A stretch of 64,000 nucleotides of DNA from Maridesulfovibrio sp. (GTDB taxonomy: Bacteria > Desulfobacterota > Desulfovibrionia > Desulfovibrionales > Desulfovibrionaceae), in NCBI RefSeq assembly GCF_963667685.1, contig NZ_OY763930.1:155001-219000 (forward strand). The letters are read 5' to 3'. Below are positions 9,441 through 18,314 of this stretch, one piece after another. Under the pieces are notes generated by a model. That model made no database searches, was not told the DNA's origin, and saw only the letters and a program-made list of their open reading frames with translations. The translations under genes and the position numbers were made by a program. How positions within the stretch are numbered: position 1 is the stretch's first letter; the number at the start of each line of letters is the position of its first letter.

Positions 9441-9510
9441 GATTACGTTCTGCATCCCTTCGAGAGCCTCCCGACGGACTTAAACCCTTTTAGTTGTCTA
9501 GCTAAAAATA

Positions 9511-9546
9511 AAAATCCCTTGGAGTTTAAAAAACTTCAAGGGATTT
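9511..9546. terminator. Bidirectional rho-independent terminator
   Basis: A 16-bp stem with one wobble pair (AAAATCCCTTGGAGTT with AACTTCAAGGGATTTT) sits between the convergent ftsY and pseudouridine synthase genes. Confidence 0.75.
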
Positions 9547-9548
9547 TC

Positions 9549-10394
9549 TTATACCCAGCCAGTCTCGCAAACAGCCTCAAATCCCGGCAGTTTGATCCTT
9601 TGGTGATGCAGGAACATGCGCTCTGCCCCGTCTTCTTTTCCATAGATTGGATCACCTATGATGGGAAATCCCATATGGGCAAGATGCGCCCTGATCTGGT
9701 GCCGTGCGCCCTTGGCGATACGCACTTCCAGTAGAGCTGTTCCGTCCGCAAAACTTTCCAGCAACTTTGCATAGGACCAGCGTTCCGGATCTGCCTGCTC
9801 ATTGAGTACTTTGGTACGCTTGCGCTCAGCGGTATCCAGCCTGTTTTTGACTATGAAATCTTCAGCCGGGATACCGTGCACCCTGGCGTGGTAGATTTTA
9901 TCCACCGTGCCGGAATCCTCATAAGCGCGAAATTCATTTTCCCGCTCTACCCCGAAAGCTATAAGGAGCATGCCGGATGTCAGGAAATCCAGCCTGTTTG
10001 CAAGAATCGGGTCATGCTTGGGAAAAATCTTGTCCAAACATTCCTCTACAGAAGGCTCCAGACTTCCGGCTACAGCTGCAGAATGAATACCTTCAGGTTT
10101 ATAAACTGTTCCAAAACCATCACCCTGCTTAACTACATTGATTCGTGAGAGTATTTCAACAAAACAGGAGCGCTCTTCACCTGCAAACAGAACAACTTCT
10201 GCTCCGGGGAAAATCTTAAGCCCGGAACGGCAGTTACGGCCATTTACCTGCACAAAACCGTTCTCGATCAAGCGCCTGCGTTCACGCAAGCCGCTGTCAG
10301 GAAGCAACTTGAGCAAGAATTTATCCACCCGCATTCCTTCGTCACAATCCTGCGCAATAAGTCTGTCAATTTCATTCAATTTTTCATCTTCCAT
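9549..10394 (-). CDS. RluA-family RNA pseudouridine synthase
   Basis: An S4-like RNA-binding domain (MRVDKFLLKLL to VQVNGRNCRSG) is followed by a pseudouridine synthase catalytic domain. The family signature with the catalytic Asp is seen as ANRLDFLTSGMLLIA, and RIAKGARHQIRAHLAHMGFPIIGDPIYG is also diagnostic. It isomerises uridine to pseudouridine in rRNA or tRNA; the exact site cannot be assigned. The start is uncertain: an ATG at 10394 gives 281 residues and suits the family, but an ATG at 10457 and a TTG at 10475 are in frame and none has a strong ribosome site. Confidence 0.85.
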   Translation of the reverse strand: MEDEKLNEIDRLIAQDCDEGMRVDKFLLKLLPDSGLRERRRLIENGFVQVNGRNCRSGLKIFPGAEVVLFAGEERSCFVEILSRINVVKQGDGFGTVYKPEGIHSAAVAGSLEPSVEECLDKIFPKHDPILANRLDFLTSGMLLIAFGVERENEFRAYEDSGTVDKIYHARVHGIPAEDFIVKNRLDTAERKRTKVLNEQADPERWSYAKLLESFADGTALLEVRIAKGARHQIRAHLAHMGFPIIGDPIYGKEDGAERMFLHHQRIKLPGFEAVCETGWV

Positions 10395-10548
10395 TTCTGT
10401 TAGCTGATTACCATTCAAATTAATCCAACAGGGTTTACGCTGCAAGGGAAACAGCATACAACTCGTTAAGTGCAATTTATTTAGCTGGCCGCCTTTACAG
10501 CTGCCCAGCGGTCTTGATCAACCTTTTCCCACTGTAACAGGATTTGCC

Positions 10549-11463
10549 GTGAATATTAAAGGCTGTATTTTCGTGATCTGTGCCGCCATCATGTGGGGGC
10601 TGATTGGTCCGATCTCAAAATTTCCTATTGAACAAGGAATTGCTCCGCTGGAAAACGCCTTCTGGCGGGCGGTTTTCGCATGGATACTCTTCGCTGTCCA
10701 CGCCTGCCGCATCCGGGCTGTAAAAATTAACATCAAGGACCTGCCCCAAATTATCATATTCGGTTTTGTGGGTGTGACCATCTTTTACGGTTCATACCAA
10801 CTGGCGGTACAGAATGTCGGCGCAGCGCTGGCCTCAGTGCTGCTTTACACTGCACCGGCATGGGTTGCCTTTATGTCATGGTTACTGCTGGGTGAAAAAA
10901 TGACCCCGGTAAAAATATCCGCCATGCTGATCACTCTCTTCGGTGTGGTCTGTGTGTCGCTCGGACCCCAGATTTTCGGAACAGGCAAGGAAATGAATTT
11001 CACTTGGCCGGGCATCATTTTCGGCCTGACTTCCGGGTTCACCTATGCCCTCTACTACATTTACGGCAAGACTATTTTTGCGCGTTATACAACCCCGACC
11101 ATTTTTCTCTACGCCCTGCCCATCGGCGCACTATGTCTGCTTCCGACCTTTGATTTCACCCCCAAAACCGGGACCTCATGGGCGAGCATCGTCGCACTGG
11201 CAGTAATTTGCACCTACGGAGCTTACTCCGTCTACTACGCCGGACTTAAAACTCTGGAACCGACAGCCGCGTCAGTAATTGCCACTATTGAACCGGTAGT
11301 AGCCGCCATACTGGCATGGCTCTGGTGGAATGAAAGCTTCGACTGGACCGGATACATCGGCAGTGCCTTAATTATTGCCGCCGTACTAATGATGGTAATG
11401 GAAAAAAGGATAACAGCTTTTTTAGCCTCAGGCAGTCCTGCCACGGCTACAGTTAAAGAATAA
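10549..11463 (+). CDS. EamA/DMT-family transporter
   Basis: The 304-residue protein has ten predicted transmembrane helices arranged as two EamA repeats. The first repeat starts with GCIFVICAAIMWGLIGPISK and the second with GIIFGLTSGFTYALYYIYGKT. Drug/metabolite transporters of this type usually export amino acids or other metabolites; the substrate is not predictable. Translation starts at a GTG preceded by AGGA, and the gene diverges from the pseudouridine synthase. A short GCGC-TTC-GCGC hairpin with five T residues follows the stop at 11471-11486. Confidence 0.86.
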   Translation: MNIKGCIFVICAAIMWGLIGPISKFPIEQGIAPLENAFWRAVFAWILFAVHACRIRAVKINIKDLPQIIIFGFVGVTIFYGSYQLAVQNVGAALASVLLYTAPAWVAFMSWLLLGEKMTPVKISAMLITLFGVVCVSLGPQIFGTGKEMNFTWPGIIFGLTSGFTYALYYIYGKTIFARYTTPTIFLYALPIGALCLLPTFDFTPKTGTSWASIVALAVICTYGAYSVYYAGLKTLEPTAASVIATIEPVVAAILAWLWWNESFDWTGYIGSALIIAAVLMMVMEKRITAFLASGSPATATVKE

Positions 11464-11470
11464 CTTTAAT

Positions 11471-11486
11471 GCGCTTCGCGCTTTTT
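11471..11486 (+). terminator. Short terminator-like hairpin after the EamA gene
   Basis: A 4-bp GCGC/GCGC stem with a TTC loop is followed by TTTTT. It is weak but well placed. Confidence 0.45.
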
Positions 11487-11499
11487 ATTGAATAGATTT

Positions 11500-11712
11500 T
11501 GCCTCCGGCGGCCCTGTCAGGGAACCCTTCGGGGGCTTAAACCCTTTTTATTGCGCCCCTTCCTGGGGCTTACCCCTTCGGGCGGTGCTTTGAGGCACCG
11601 GGCAAATCCGCTTTGCTGCGGATTTGTGGCAAAAGGGTTTGTTTCACTGTCGCCATCTCTAAGACTCGCGGAAGACCGCTCGCCTAAGCGCTGATGCAAG
11701 AATCCAAAAACT
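11500..11712. repeat. Hairpin-rich dispersed intergenic repeat (composite)
   Basis: This non-coding stretch starts with GCCTCCGGCGGCC and contains many short hairpins, including GCCCC-TTCCT-GGGGC and a perfect 9-bp stem CAAATCCGC/GCGGATTTG. Its outer parts (CTTAAACCCTTTT and GCAAAAGGGTTT, then AAGAATCCAAAA) match the compact palindromic repeat at 15133-15170, as if about 80 bases of further hairpins had been inserted at its centre. It resembles REP/BIME-type repeats. The small open frames here are low-complexity by-products. Confidence 0.6.
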
Positions 11713-11800
11713 TTTTAGCAAGGCTTCGCCGACAGGCGACTTAACACCGCATTTAATTTTTTAAAAAGAACACATCCCCCAACTAAAACGCGTTTGGGTA

Positions 11801-11895
11801 GAGGGGATGGGGATTCTTAAGGGGAAGGGGAGACCCCCTTTTGGCGTTAGCAAAGGGGGGCTCCCCTTCCCCTTAAGCCGCCGGAGGCACAACAA
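11801..11895 (+). promoter_or_regulatory. Hairpin leader with ribosome site before addA-like gene
   Basis: A long hairpin (11817-11876) has a perfect 16-bp outer stem, one A-G mismatch and eight more pairs, closed by a loop TGGCGTTAGC. It is followed directly by GCCGCCGGAGGCACAACAA and the ATG, so GGAGG lies a few bases from the stem. A related leader precedes the addB-like gene with a different stem sequence but the same loop and the same ribosome-site block. The structure could control translation or termination. Confidence 0.6.
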
Positions 11896-14800
11896 ATGCT
11901 CAAACAAGTAAAAGCTTCAGCCGGGTCAGGTAAGACATACGAACTTACGGCCCGCTTCTTATCTCTTTTAGCCGGAGCACAGGAAGAGGATTCTATCCCT
12001 GTATGCAAAAGCTCACAGGGCAAGGGATACTGCTGGCCAGAAATCATGGCTGTAACATTCACCAACAAAGCCGCAGCCGAAATGAAGGAACGCGTTATCC
12101 GTTCGCTGAAAAACCGTGCTCTTGATATTCAAGGAGACGGACTTGGCGCGGACTGGAAACCGCAGGAAGCCAAAAGACAGCTCATCCCGATCCTTCAACG
12201 CTACAACCGATTGAACATTCGTACCATCGACAGTTTGCTTAACCTGCTGGTGCGCATCTTCGCACTTGAGCTGGGCCTTAACCCTGAATTCGAACTTCTC
12301 TTTGAACCGCAGGCTCTGTTCGAGCCGAACTTCAACAAATTTCTGGCCCAATGCGAAGAAGGCGACCTGCGGCGCAAGGAACTTCTGGATGATGCTGTGG
12401 ACAGCCTTGTGCTCAAAGAAGAGAAACAGGGGTTCTGGCTTGCTGAACAAATGCGCATGCGGCTGCTATCCATACTGACCCACGTTATCGACCATCCTGC
12501 GGAACGCCTTACCGATCAGGAAGAAATCGCCGGATTGCTGCAAGTTGAGTACGATGCTTTCCAGAAAGCGGTGCGTGATATCTCCGGGGTAATTGATACG
12601 GACAAGCTGGCTGCTTCGGCACACCTGAATAAATACCTTGCCCATGCCGCGACTATTGATTTTATGGACCTGCCCAAAGAATCGACCATGCTCGCCAAAG
12701 ACAGCTTCGAGGATTGCGTAAATAAAAAATCCAAGGGTGATATCAATAGCTACCACGAAAAAATTTACGCCGAGCTTAAAAAGGCTCATGAGATCTACCG
12801 CGATAAAGCGACTATTCTGCGCGGGGCGTACGCACTGGCACCGTTCGTGCGCATTGTAGAGGAAATACGCGCCGATATTATCGAATACCAGACCCGCAAC
12901 GGCATGTTGCTCAGTGCAGACCTGCCCAAGGTTGCCAGCTATGTGCTGCAAGGCGAAAGCGCGCTGCCCGATGCCTTCTGCCGCATGGGTTCACGCTTGC
13001 ATCACCTGCTTATCGATGAATTTCAGGACACCAGCCTCGCCCAGTGGCAGGCCATGATTCCGCTGGCTATGGAATGCTTGTCCAAAGCGGGCAGCCTCTT
13101 CTACGTGGGCGATGTCAAGCAGGCCATTTACAGTTGGCGAGGCGGACGTTCAGAACTTTTCGATGAAGTTGGCGAAGAGCCGGAACTTAATATGCTTTCC
13201 GAGTTTATCCCGGCCAATCTGGATTACAACTGGCGCAGCCTTGAGCATGTCATTGGATTCAACAACGAATTCTTTGATGCACTGGCGGATTACGACCTCG
13301 CTCTGGAACTTTCGGAAAAGCTTTACCCCAATGGCCCGCAGGATCAGCAGATTGAACTGGCCCAGCGCATTTCCCATTCATTTTATGAAGCATCGCAACA
13401 ACTGCCGCCCAATCAGGACCGCGCCGGTGGATACGTAAGGCTTCAACGCATATTTGCTTCCAGTGCGGCTGAAATTGTGGAAGAAACACGCCGCAACTTT
13501 GACCAGCTCATGGAAGAACTGCTACCCCGACGCGAATACCGCGACATTTGCGTGCTGGTCCGCTCCAACGGGCATGCCCAGTTGATATGTGACTGGCTGG
13601 TGGAAAAATCCATCCCGGTGATCACCGAAAACAGCCTGCAACTGGATCGCCACCCCATCGTGCGCCAGATGGTTTCGCTGCTTAAATTTCTTGATTACCC
13701 GCAGGACGACCTTGCTTTCCTTGAATTCATCTGCGGACAGGAAATATTCGGCACTATATCCGGTATTGCCCATGAAGACCTTTTTGAGTGGCTGGCCGGC
13801 CGGGACAAAGGACCGCTGTACCGCCGCTTCTCAGAGCAATACCCGGATTTCTGGAACACCCATATCTCCCCTTTTATCCGCAAGTCGGGCTTAATGACTC
13901 CTTACGACCTTGCCAGTGAGATGGTCAGCCGCTTCAAGCTCATCGAGCACTATCCGCTGGATGAATTATACATCCGCCGTTTCCTTGAGGTGGTTCACCT
14001 CGCCGAAGAAAAACGGGGCACTTCGCTGGCCGCTTTTCTCGATTTCTGGGAACTCTCCTCCGCCGAAGAGAAAGTCCCACTGCCGGAATCAGTCAATGCG
14101 GTACGCATTATGACCATTCACAAATCAAAAGGACTGGAATTTCCGGTCATAGTGGTACCCTTCCACAACTGGTCAGTCTCCGGGCCGGATGCTTCGCTGG
14201 CTGATATCGAAGTGGACGGACAAACCATGCTTACGCCCATGAGCAGCGCGCTCGGTGATATCTACTACGAAAACCGGACCCGCATGTTCAGCGAACAGCT
14301 AAACCTGCTCTATGTGGCATGGACCCGTGCAGGACAGGAACTGTACGGATTCCTGCCGTCTGAAAAGACACGCGGCGTCACCCCGGCACTGACGGCAATT
14401 GACCTTATCCTTGAAGATAGATTCAATGATTTGGGATTGCTGGAGTACGGACTCAAGCCGCAGGCAACAGAGCCGGAGCCGGAAGTAACGGAAATTATCA
14501 CACAAAAACAGTGTGATGATTTCTGTACGCAGGAAGACGCTGCTTCATCCCTTCAAGAACCGGAACTTATGGCCTGGTTGCCGAGACTGCGAGTCTACCG
14601 TCACAACCTTGAAGACTATTCCTACGATGCGCGCATGCGAGGCGAACTGGCCCACAATGCCATGGAGAATCTGATCCTCACCGGTAATGATGCAGCCGAC
14701 TGCCGGCGCAGTGCCGAAGCCGCTTTCGCCAAGTTCCCGGCAGTGACCGAAGAGGAAGATGTACTCGTTCCGCAGGTAACAGAAATGGCTCTCTGGGCTT

Positions 14801-15075
14801 TATCCGAACCGGATATCAGGACTGCCATTGAGCATGGCAGACCGGAAGTGGCCATAATGGATGCCAAAGGTGAAACACACCGTGCCGACCTGCTTCTTCT
14901 GGAAGAGAAACAGGCACTGGTAGTGGAATACAAAACCGGACAGCCCTCACCGGAGAATGAAAAGCAGGTCAAAAGATACCTGAAGCTGCTGCGTGAAATG
15001 TATGGCGATAAAAAAGAATTACGCGGTTTACTGGTATATCTTGACGGCAAATTCACAAGAGAAATCAATTTATGA
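11896..15075 (+). CDS. addA: AddA-like UvrD-type helicase/nuclease
   Basis: The 1059-residue protein has SF1 helicase motifs: Walker A ASAGSGKT at residues 7-14, Walker B/motif II with IDEFQDT near 373, motif III region VGDVKQAIYSWRGG, and motif VI region LLYVAWTRA. A C-terminal RecB-type nuclease domain follows, with GELAHNAME and the catalytic D...EYK of RADLLLLEEKQALVVEYKTG near residue 1010. AddAB/RecBCD enzymes process double-strand ends for RecA loading. The addB-like partner lies downstream after a 268-base repeat-bearing gap. Distinguishing it from a lone RecB-like helicase rests on this neighbour. Confidence 0.85.
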   Translation: MLKQVKASAGSGKTYELTARFLSLLAGAQEEDSIPVCKSSQGKGYCWPEIMAVTFTNKAAAEMKERVIRSLKNRALDIQGDGLGADWKPQEAKRQLIPILQRYNRLNIRTIDSLLNLLVRIFALELGLNPEFELLFEPQALFEPNFNKFLAQCEEGDLRRKELLDDAVDSLVLKEEKQGFWLAEQMRMRLLSILTHVIDHPAERLTDQEEIAGLLQVEYDAFQKAVRDISGVIDTDKLAASAHLNKYLAHAATIDFMDLPKESTMLAKDSFEDCVNKKSKGDINSYHEKIYAELKKAHEIYRDKATILRGAYALAPFVRIVEEIRADIIEYQTRNGMLLSADLPKVASYVLQGESALPDAFCRMGSRLHHLLIDEFQDTSLAQWQAMIPLAMECLSKAGSLFYVGDVKQAIYSWRGGRSELFDEVGEEPELNMLSEFIPANLDYNWRSLEHVIGFNNEFFDALADYDLALELSEKLYPNGPQDQQIELAQRISHSFYEASQQLPPNQDRAGGYVRLQRIFASSAAEIVEETRRNFDQLMEELLPRREYRDICVLVRSNGHAQLICDWLVEKSIPVITENSLQLDRHPIVRQMVSLLKFLDYPQDDLAFLEFICGQEIFGTISGIAHEDLFEWLAGRDKGPLYRRFSEQYPDFWNTHISPFIRKSGLMTPYDLASEMVSRFKLIEHYPLDELYIRRFLEVVHLAEEKRGTSLAAFLDFWELSSAEEKVPLPESVNAVRIMTIHKSKGLEFPVIVVPFHNWSVSGPDASLADIEVDGQTMLTPMSSALGDIYYENRTRMFSEQLNLLYVAWTRAGQELYGFLPSEKTRGVTPALTAIDLILEDRFNDLGLLEYGLKPQATEPEPEVTEIITQKQCDDFCTQEDAASSLQEPELMAWLPRLRVYRHNLEDYSYDARMRGELAHNAMENLILTGNDAADCRRSAEAAFAKFPAVTEEEDVLVPQVTEMALWALSEPDIRTAIEHGRPEVAIMDAKGETHRADLLLLEEKQALVVEYKTGQPSPENEKQVKRYLKLLREMYGDKKELRGLLVYLDGKFTREINL

Positions 15076-15132
15076 TGCACTGCGTATTTTTAAGAATGAC
15101 AGACAAAGCCTTCGGCGACCCTGCCGGGGGCC

Positions 15133-15170
15133 TTAAACCCTTTTGCAAAAGGGTTTAAGAATCCCAAAAC
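15133..15170. repeat. Dispersed palindromic repeat, copy 1
   Basis: The 38-base block begins TTAAACCCTTTTGCAAAAGG and ends AATCCCAAAAC; it recurs exactly at 40990-41027. Its core, TTAAACCCTTTT and its complement around GC, is self-complementary. It lies after the addA-like stop and could also act as a transcription attenuator. Confidence 0.7.
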
Positions 15171-15253
15171 CTTATATTGAGCTTCGCTGGTTGTTTATGC
15201 AAAGACAACCGTTATGCGCTACTTGCGAAGCATAATTAACACGTCTTTGAAAG

Positions 15254-15343
15254 AGAGGGGATGGGGTCTGGGGAAGTGGAGAGAAAACTTTGGGCGTTAG
15301 CAACATTTTCTCTCCACTTCACCAGCCGCCGGAGGCACAACAA
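15254..15343 (+). promoter_or_regulatory. Hairpin leader with ribosome site before addB-like gene
   Basis: A hairpin (15268-15325) has a perfect 15-bp stem GAAGTGGAGAGAAAA/TTTTCTCTCCACTTC, extended by CTGG/CCAG across one mismatch. The loop region GGGCGTTAGCAA matches the addA leader loop. GCCGCCGGAGGCACAACAA then leads into the ATG. The upstream flank AGAGGGGATGGGG is also shared. Stem sequence differs from the first copy while pairing is kept. Confidence 0.6.
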
Positions 15344-18247
15344 ATGAATAATAAAAATATACAGATAATATCGTGGAAAGAGGATTTCATTGAAAACCTT
15401 GCCACTACTATAATTAACGATTCAGACGGGGACTTAAGCCGGGTTACGGTTATTGTCCCGCACCACCGTCCGGCGCGTTATTTGAAGAAAGCGCTTGCTG
15501 CATCGGACCAGCTTTCCAAACCGTGCATTCTGCCGGAGATCTATTCTTTTTCAGACTTTGTCTCTTCGTTAATCCCGAAACTGACCGCAGAATTCCCGCG
15601 CAAAATCGGCAAGCTGGATCAAGTAGGCCTGCTCTTTGATATTATTGAAAAGCTGCGCGGAGAATCCACTGGAATGCTGTCAAAGATGCCTGCGGACCTG
15701 CAATTGTTTTTCCCATGGGGAACACGGCTTGCTTCGCTGCTGGAAGACCTGTTGCGTCAGGACATCAAACCGCGCAACCTGACCATGTTGCAGGGCGAAG
15801 TGCTTGAATGGGCAGCCGCCCTGCTGGAAGAGCTGGAAATAATTTTCGTACGCTACGTGGAAGAGCTTGAAAGACGCGGCTGGACCACATCCGGTTTGGA
15901 AAACCGCACTCTGGTGGAAAATCTCGGCGGCCTTGATGAAATCCTGCAAGACCGCAAACTTTATCTCGCGGGGTTCTACGGCGTCAGCGGTGTGGAAGAC
16001 ATGTTCTTCCGCTACCTGTGGGAAAACCTCGGACTGCAAGTTATCTGGCACAGTGATCCCGGGCTGGCTGAGGGGCGCAAGGGACATTTCGCCGTGCGTG
16101 AACACCGCCTATGGTTACAGAATTGGAAAGCCCAAGCGATTTCAGATCATACCGCCGAGGGTAGCTGCGACCTTCCAGCACTGAAATTTTTTGAAGGCTT
16201 CGACCGCCATTCCCAGTTATCAGCCATGCGCGACGAACTCTGCTCGCAAAAAGTGGAAGGATGCGCTGTAGTCCTGCCGGACACATCTCTGCTGCTCCCG
16301 GTCATGCATCACCTGCCGGAACAGGACATCAACATCAGTATGGGCTACCCGCTTGAGCGCTCTGCACTGAACGGTCTGCTTGAAGCCACCCTCAAACTTC
16401 AGGAAAACCGTAACGGCCAGAACTTCTACTGGAAGGATATCCTAGCCCTTATCCGCCACCCCTACCTAAAAATGCTTGAAGTGGACGGCGACCAGCCCCT
16501 GCGAACAATTTTCCACCAATGGGAAAATGCGCTGCGCCACGGTGCACCCTATGCGGATATAAAAGATTTTGTCCCGGTCTACAGCGACGACAATGGTAAT
16601 CTGGTCGATAATCCTGAGATTACGGAAGAGCTGCGCGCAGAAGCAGTACGGATCTGCATTGACGGATTCAAGGATATCGAAACTCTTTCAGAGCTTGCGG
16701 ACAGTCTGCAGGCCATGGCTGAAATGCTGCGCCGGCGTGGTGGAACGCTCTGGAACCGCTACCTGCTGGACTCTGAATGTCTGTTCCGGCTTATGAATGA
16801 AGTTATCCCTGAACTGCGTGAAAGCTCGATCAGCAATGAAATTTTCGGGCAGTCACTCTGCTTTTCCATTTTCCGCCAACTGCTTTCATCACAACGTGTA
16901 TCCTTTGAGCCGGACCCCATTTCCGGCATGCAGGTACTGGGTATGCTGGAAAGCCGTCTGCTGAATTTCAAGCGCACCTTCATCCTGGATACCGTGGATG
17001 ATAAACTTCCCGGAACGGATCCCTACGATCCCCTGCTCCCGGACCAGCTGCGCCATCTGCTGGACCTCCCTGATTCACGGGAAAGGGAATCCGTAGCCAC
17101 CTACAACTTCTACCGCTTGATCATGGGCAGCAAGGAATCCTGCATATTTTACCAAAGCGGTGTGCAGCCGGGATTACTGGATTCAAAATCAATTCGCTCC
17201 CGGTTCGTAGAGCAACTGCTCTGGGAAATAGAACAACAGCGCAAGGAAATCATCACTCCGGGAGAAGATTTTCCGCTCAAGGCGGTCAACTTTCCTGTCG
17301 GGGCCATCGTCAACAGCCCGGCGGCCATTCCCAAAGAACCGTTGCAGGATAAATTGCGCAACCTTCTAAAATTCAAGGGACTCTCACCTTCTGCGATTGA
17401 TTGCTACGTGGGCTGCCCAAAACTATTCTTTTTCCGCTACCTTTCCAATGTGCGCGAAAGTGTTAGTGTGGATACAGAAGGCGACCGCGCCGGATTCGGC
17501 GACCTGATCCATTCCGTTCTCAAGGACTTTCTTGAACCACACCTGCACAAGGATATTTGTGGTGCGGACTTGAGTCCCAATGATTTACAAGACCTGTTCA
17601 TGCTCCGGCTGGAAAGGGATTCCCTCTATACCAACCTTGCATATGACATTAAAAAGTCCCTTGAACAGGCCGGGAAAAATAGACTGGCCCTGTTTCTGAA
17701 AAATCTTAAGCCGACCAGAATTGTAGAACTTGAATCCGACTCACAGGCCGAACTTGAAATAGACGATTTTAAAGTACGCATTCATGGCCGTGTAGACCGT
17801 GTTGATGAGCGGGGCGCCGAACGCCATGTCCTCGATTACAAGACCGGACGGCTGCACCTGCCCCGCCGCTCTTTCTGGGAAGATGAGCAAATATGGGGAC
17901 CGGTCCTTGATGACCCTCAAGCCATCCATCATGACGGAACCATCTTTCTGGAGATGATCAAGAACAGCGCGGACAGCCTACAGCTGCCACTTTATCTACT
18001 CATGGATCATCATACGTCAGGAGAGATACCACGGCAGGCTGCACTGGTTGAACTTCTAACCGATGGCCGTGAAATGGGCTTGTTCGATTCGAAAACCAGT
18101 GATGAAGACCGCGAGGAAATAATTGAAACCAAAATTCCGGCGCTGACCAGACTCATCATCAACAACATGCTGGTTGAATCAGATTTTAAACCTATCCGCT
18201 CAAATATGTGCCAATGGTGTGCGTACCGAGAAGCGTGCGGAAGCTGA
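15344..18247 (+). CDS. addB: AddB-like nuclease with Fe-S-type cysteines
   Basis: I start at the ATG preceded by the GGAGG block, not at an in-frame codon 54 bases upstream that lies inside the hairpin loop; this gives 967 residues. The C-terminal third is a PD-(D/E)XK nuclease: GDLIHSVLKDFLE, then RIHGRVDRVDERG and HVLDYKTGR near residue 830. Four cysteines typical of AddB/Cas4-type Fe-S nucleases are present, one in the DCYVGCPK segment (near 687-691) and three in CQWCAYREAC at the C-terminus. No Walker A motif is seen at the N-terminus (IVPHHRPARYLKK), so it is likely a helicase-dead subunit working with the AddA-like protein. Confidence 0.82.
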   Translation: MNNKNIQIISWKEDFIENLATTIINDSDGDLSRVTVIVPHHRPARYLKKALAASDQLSKPCILPEIYSFSDFVSSLIPKLTAEFPRKIGKLDQVGLLFDIIEKLRGESTGMLSKMPADLQLFFPWGTRLASLLEDLLRQDIKPRNLTMLQGEVLEWAAALLEELEIIFVRYVEELERRGWTTSGLENRTLVENLGGLDEILQDRKLYLAGFYGVSGVEDMFFRYLWENLGLQVIWHSDPGLAEGRKGHFAVREHRLWLQNWKAQAISDHTAEGSCDLPALKFFEGFDRHSQLSAMRDELCSQKVEGCAVVLPDTSLLLPVMHHLPEQDINISMGYPLERSALNGLLEATLKLQENRNGQNFYWKDILALIRHPYLKMLEVDGDQPLRTIFHQWENALRHGAPYADIKDFVPVYSDDNGNLVDNPEITEELRAEAVRICIDGFKDIETLSELADSLQAMAEMLRRRGGTLWNRYLLDSECLFRLMNEVIPELRESSISNEIFGQSLCFSIFRQLLSSQRVSFEPDPISGMQVLGMLESRLLNFKRTFILDTVDDKLPGTDPYDPLLPDQLRHLLDLPDSRERESVATYNFYRLIMGSKESCIFYQSGVQPGLLDSKSIRSRFVEQLLWEIEQQRKEIITPGEDFPLKAVNFPVGAIVNSPAAIPKEPLQDKLRNLLKFKGLSPSAIDCYVGCPKLFFFRYLSNVRESVSVDTEGDRAGFGDLIHSVLKDFLEPHLHKDICGADLSPNDLQDLFMLRLERDSLYTNLAYDIKKSLEQAGKNRLALFLKNLKPTRIVELESDSQAELEIDDFKVRIHGRVDRVDERGAERHVLDYKTGRLHLPRRSFWEDEQIWGPVLDDPQAIHHDGTIFLEMIKNSADSLQLPLYLLMDHHTSGEIPRQAALVELLTDGREMGLFDSKTSDEDREEIIETKIPALTRLIINNMLVESDFKPIRSNMCQWCAYREACGS

Positions 18248-18314
18248 TCTCTCACATTAATTTGTGACACAACACTTTATTAAGGTTATGCTTCGCACAT
18301 GAAAAGGATATATA

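Noticed and set aside
11488-11699. Small open frames on both strands of the hairpin island
   Set aside because: Composition follows the GC-rich repeats; no start signals or family resemblance.
11842-15303. GGCGTTAGC loops as integron attC core sites
   Set aside because: The motif lies in hairpin loops rather than at paired ends with the GTTRRRY/RYYYAAC layout, and there is no integron integrase.
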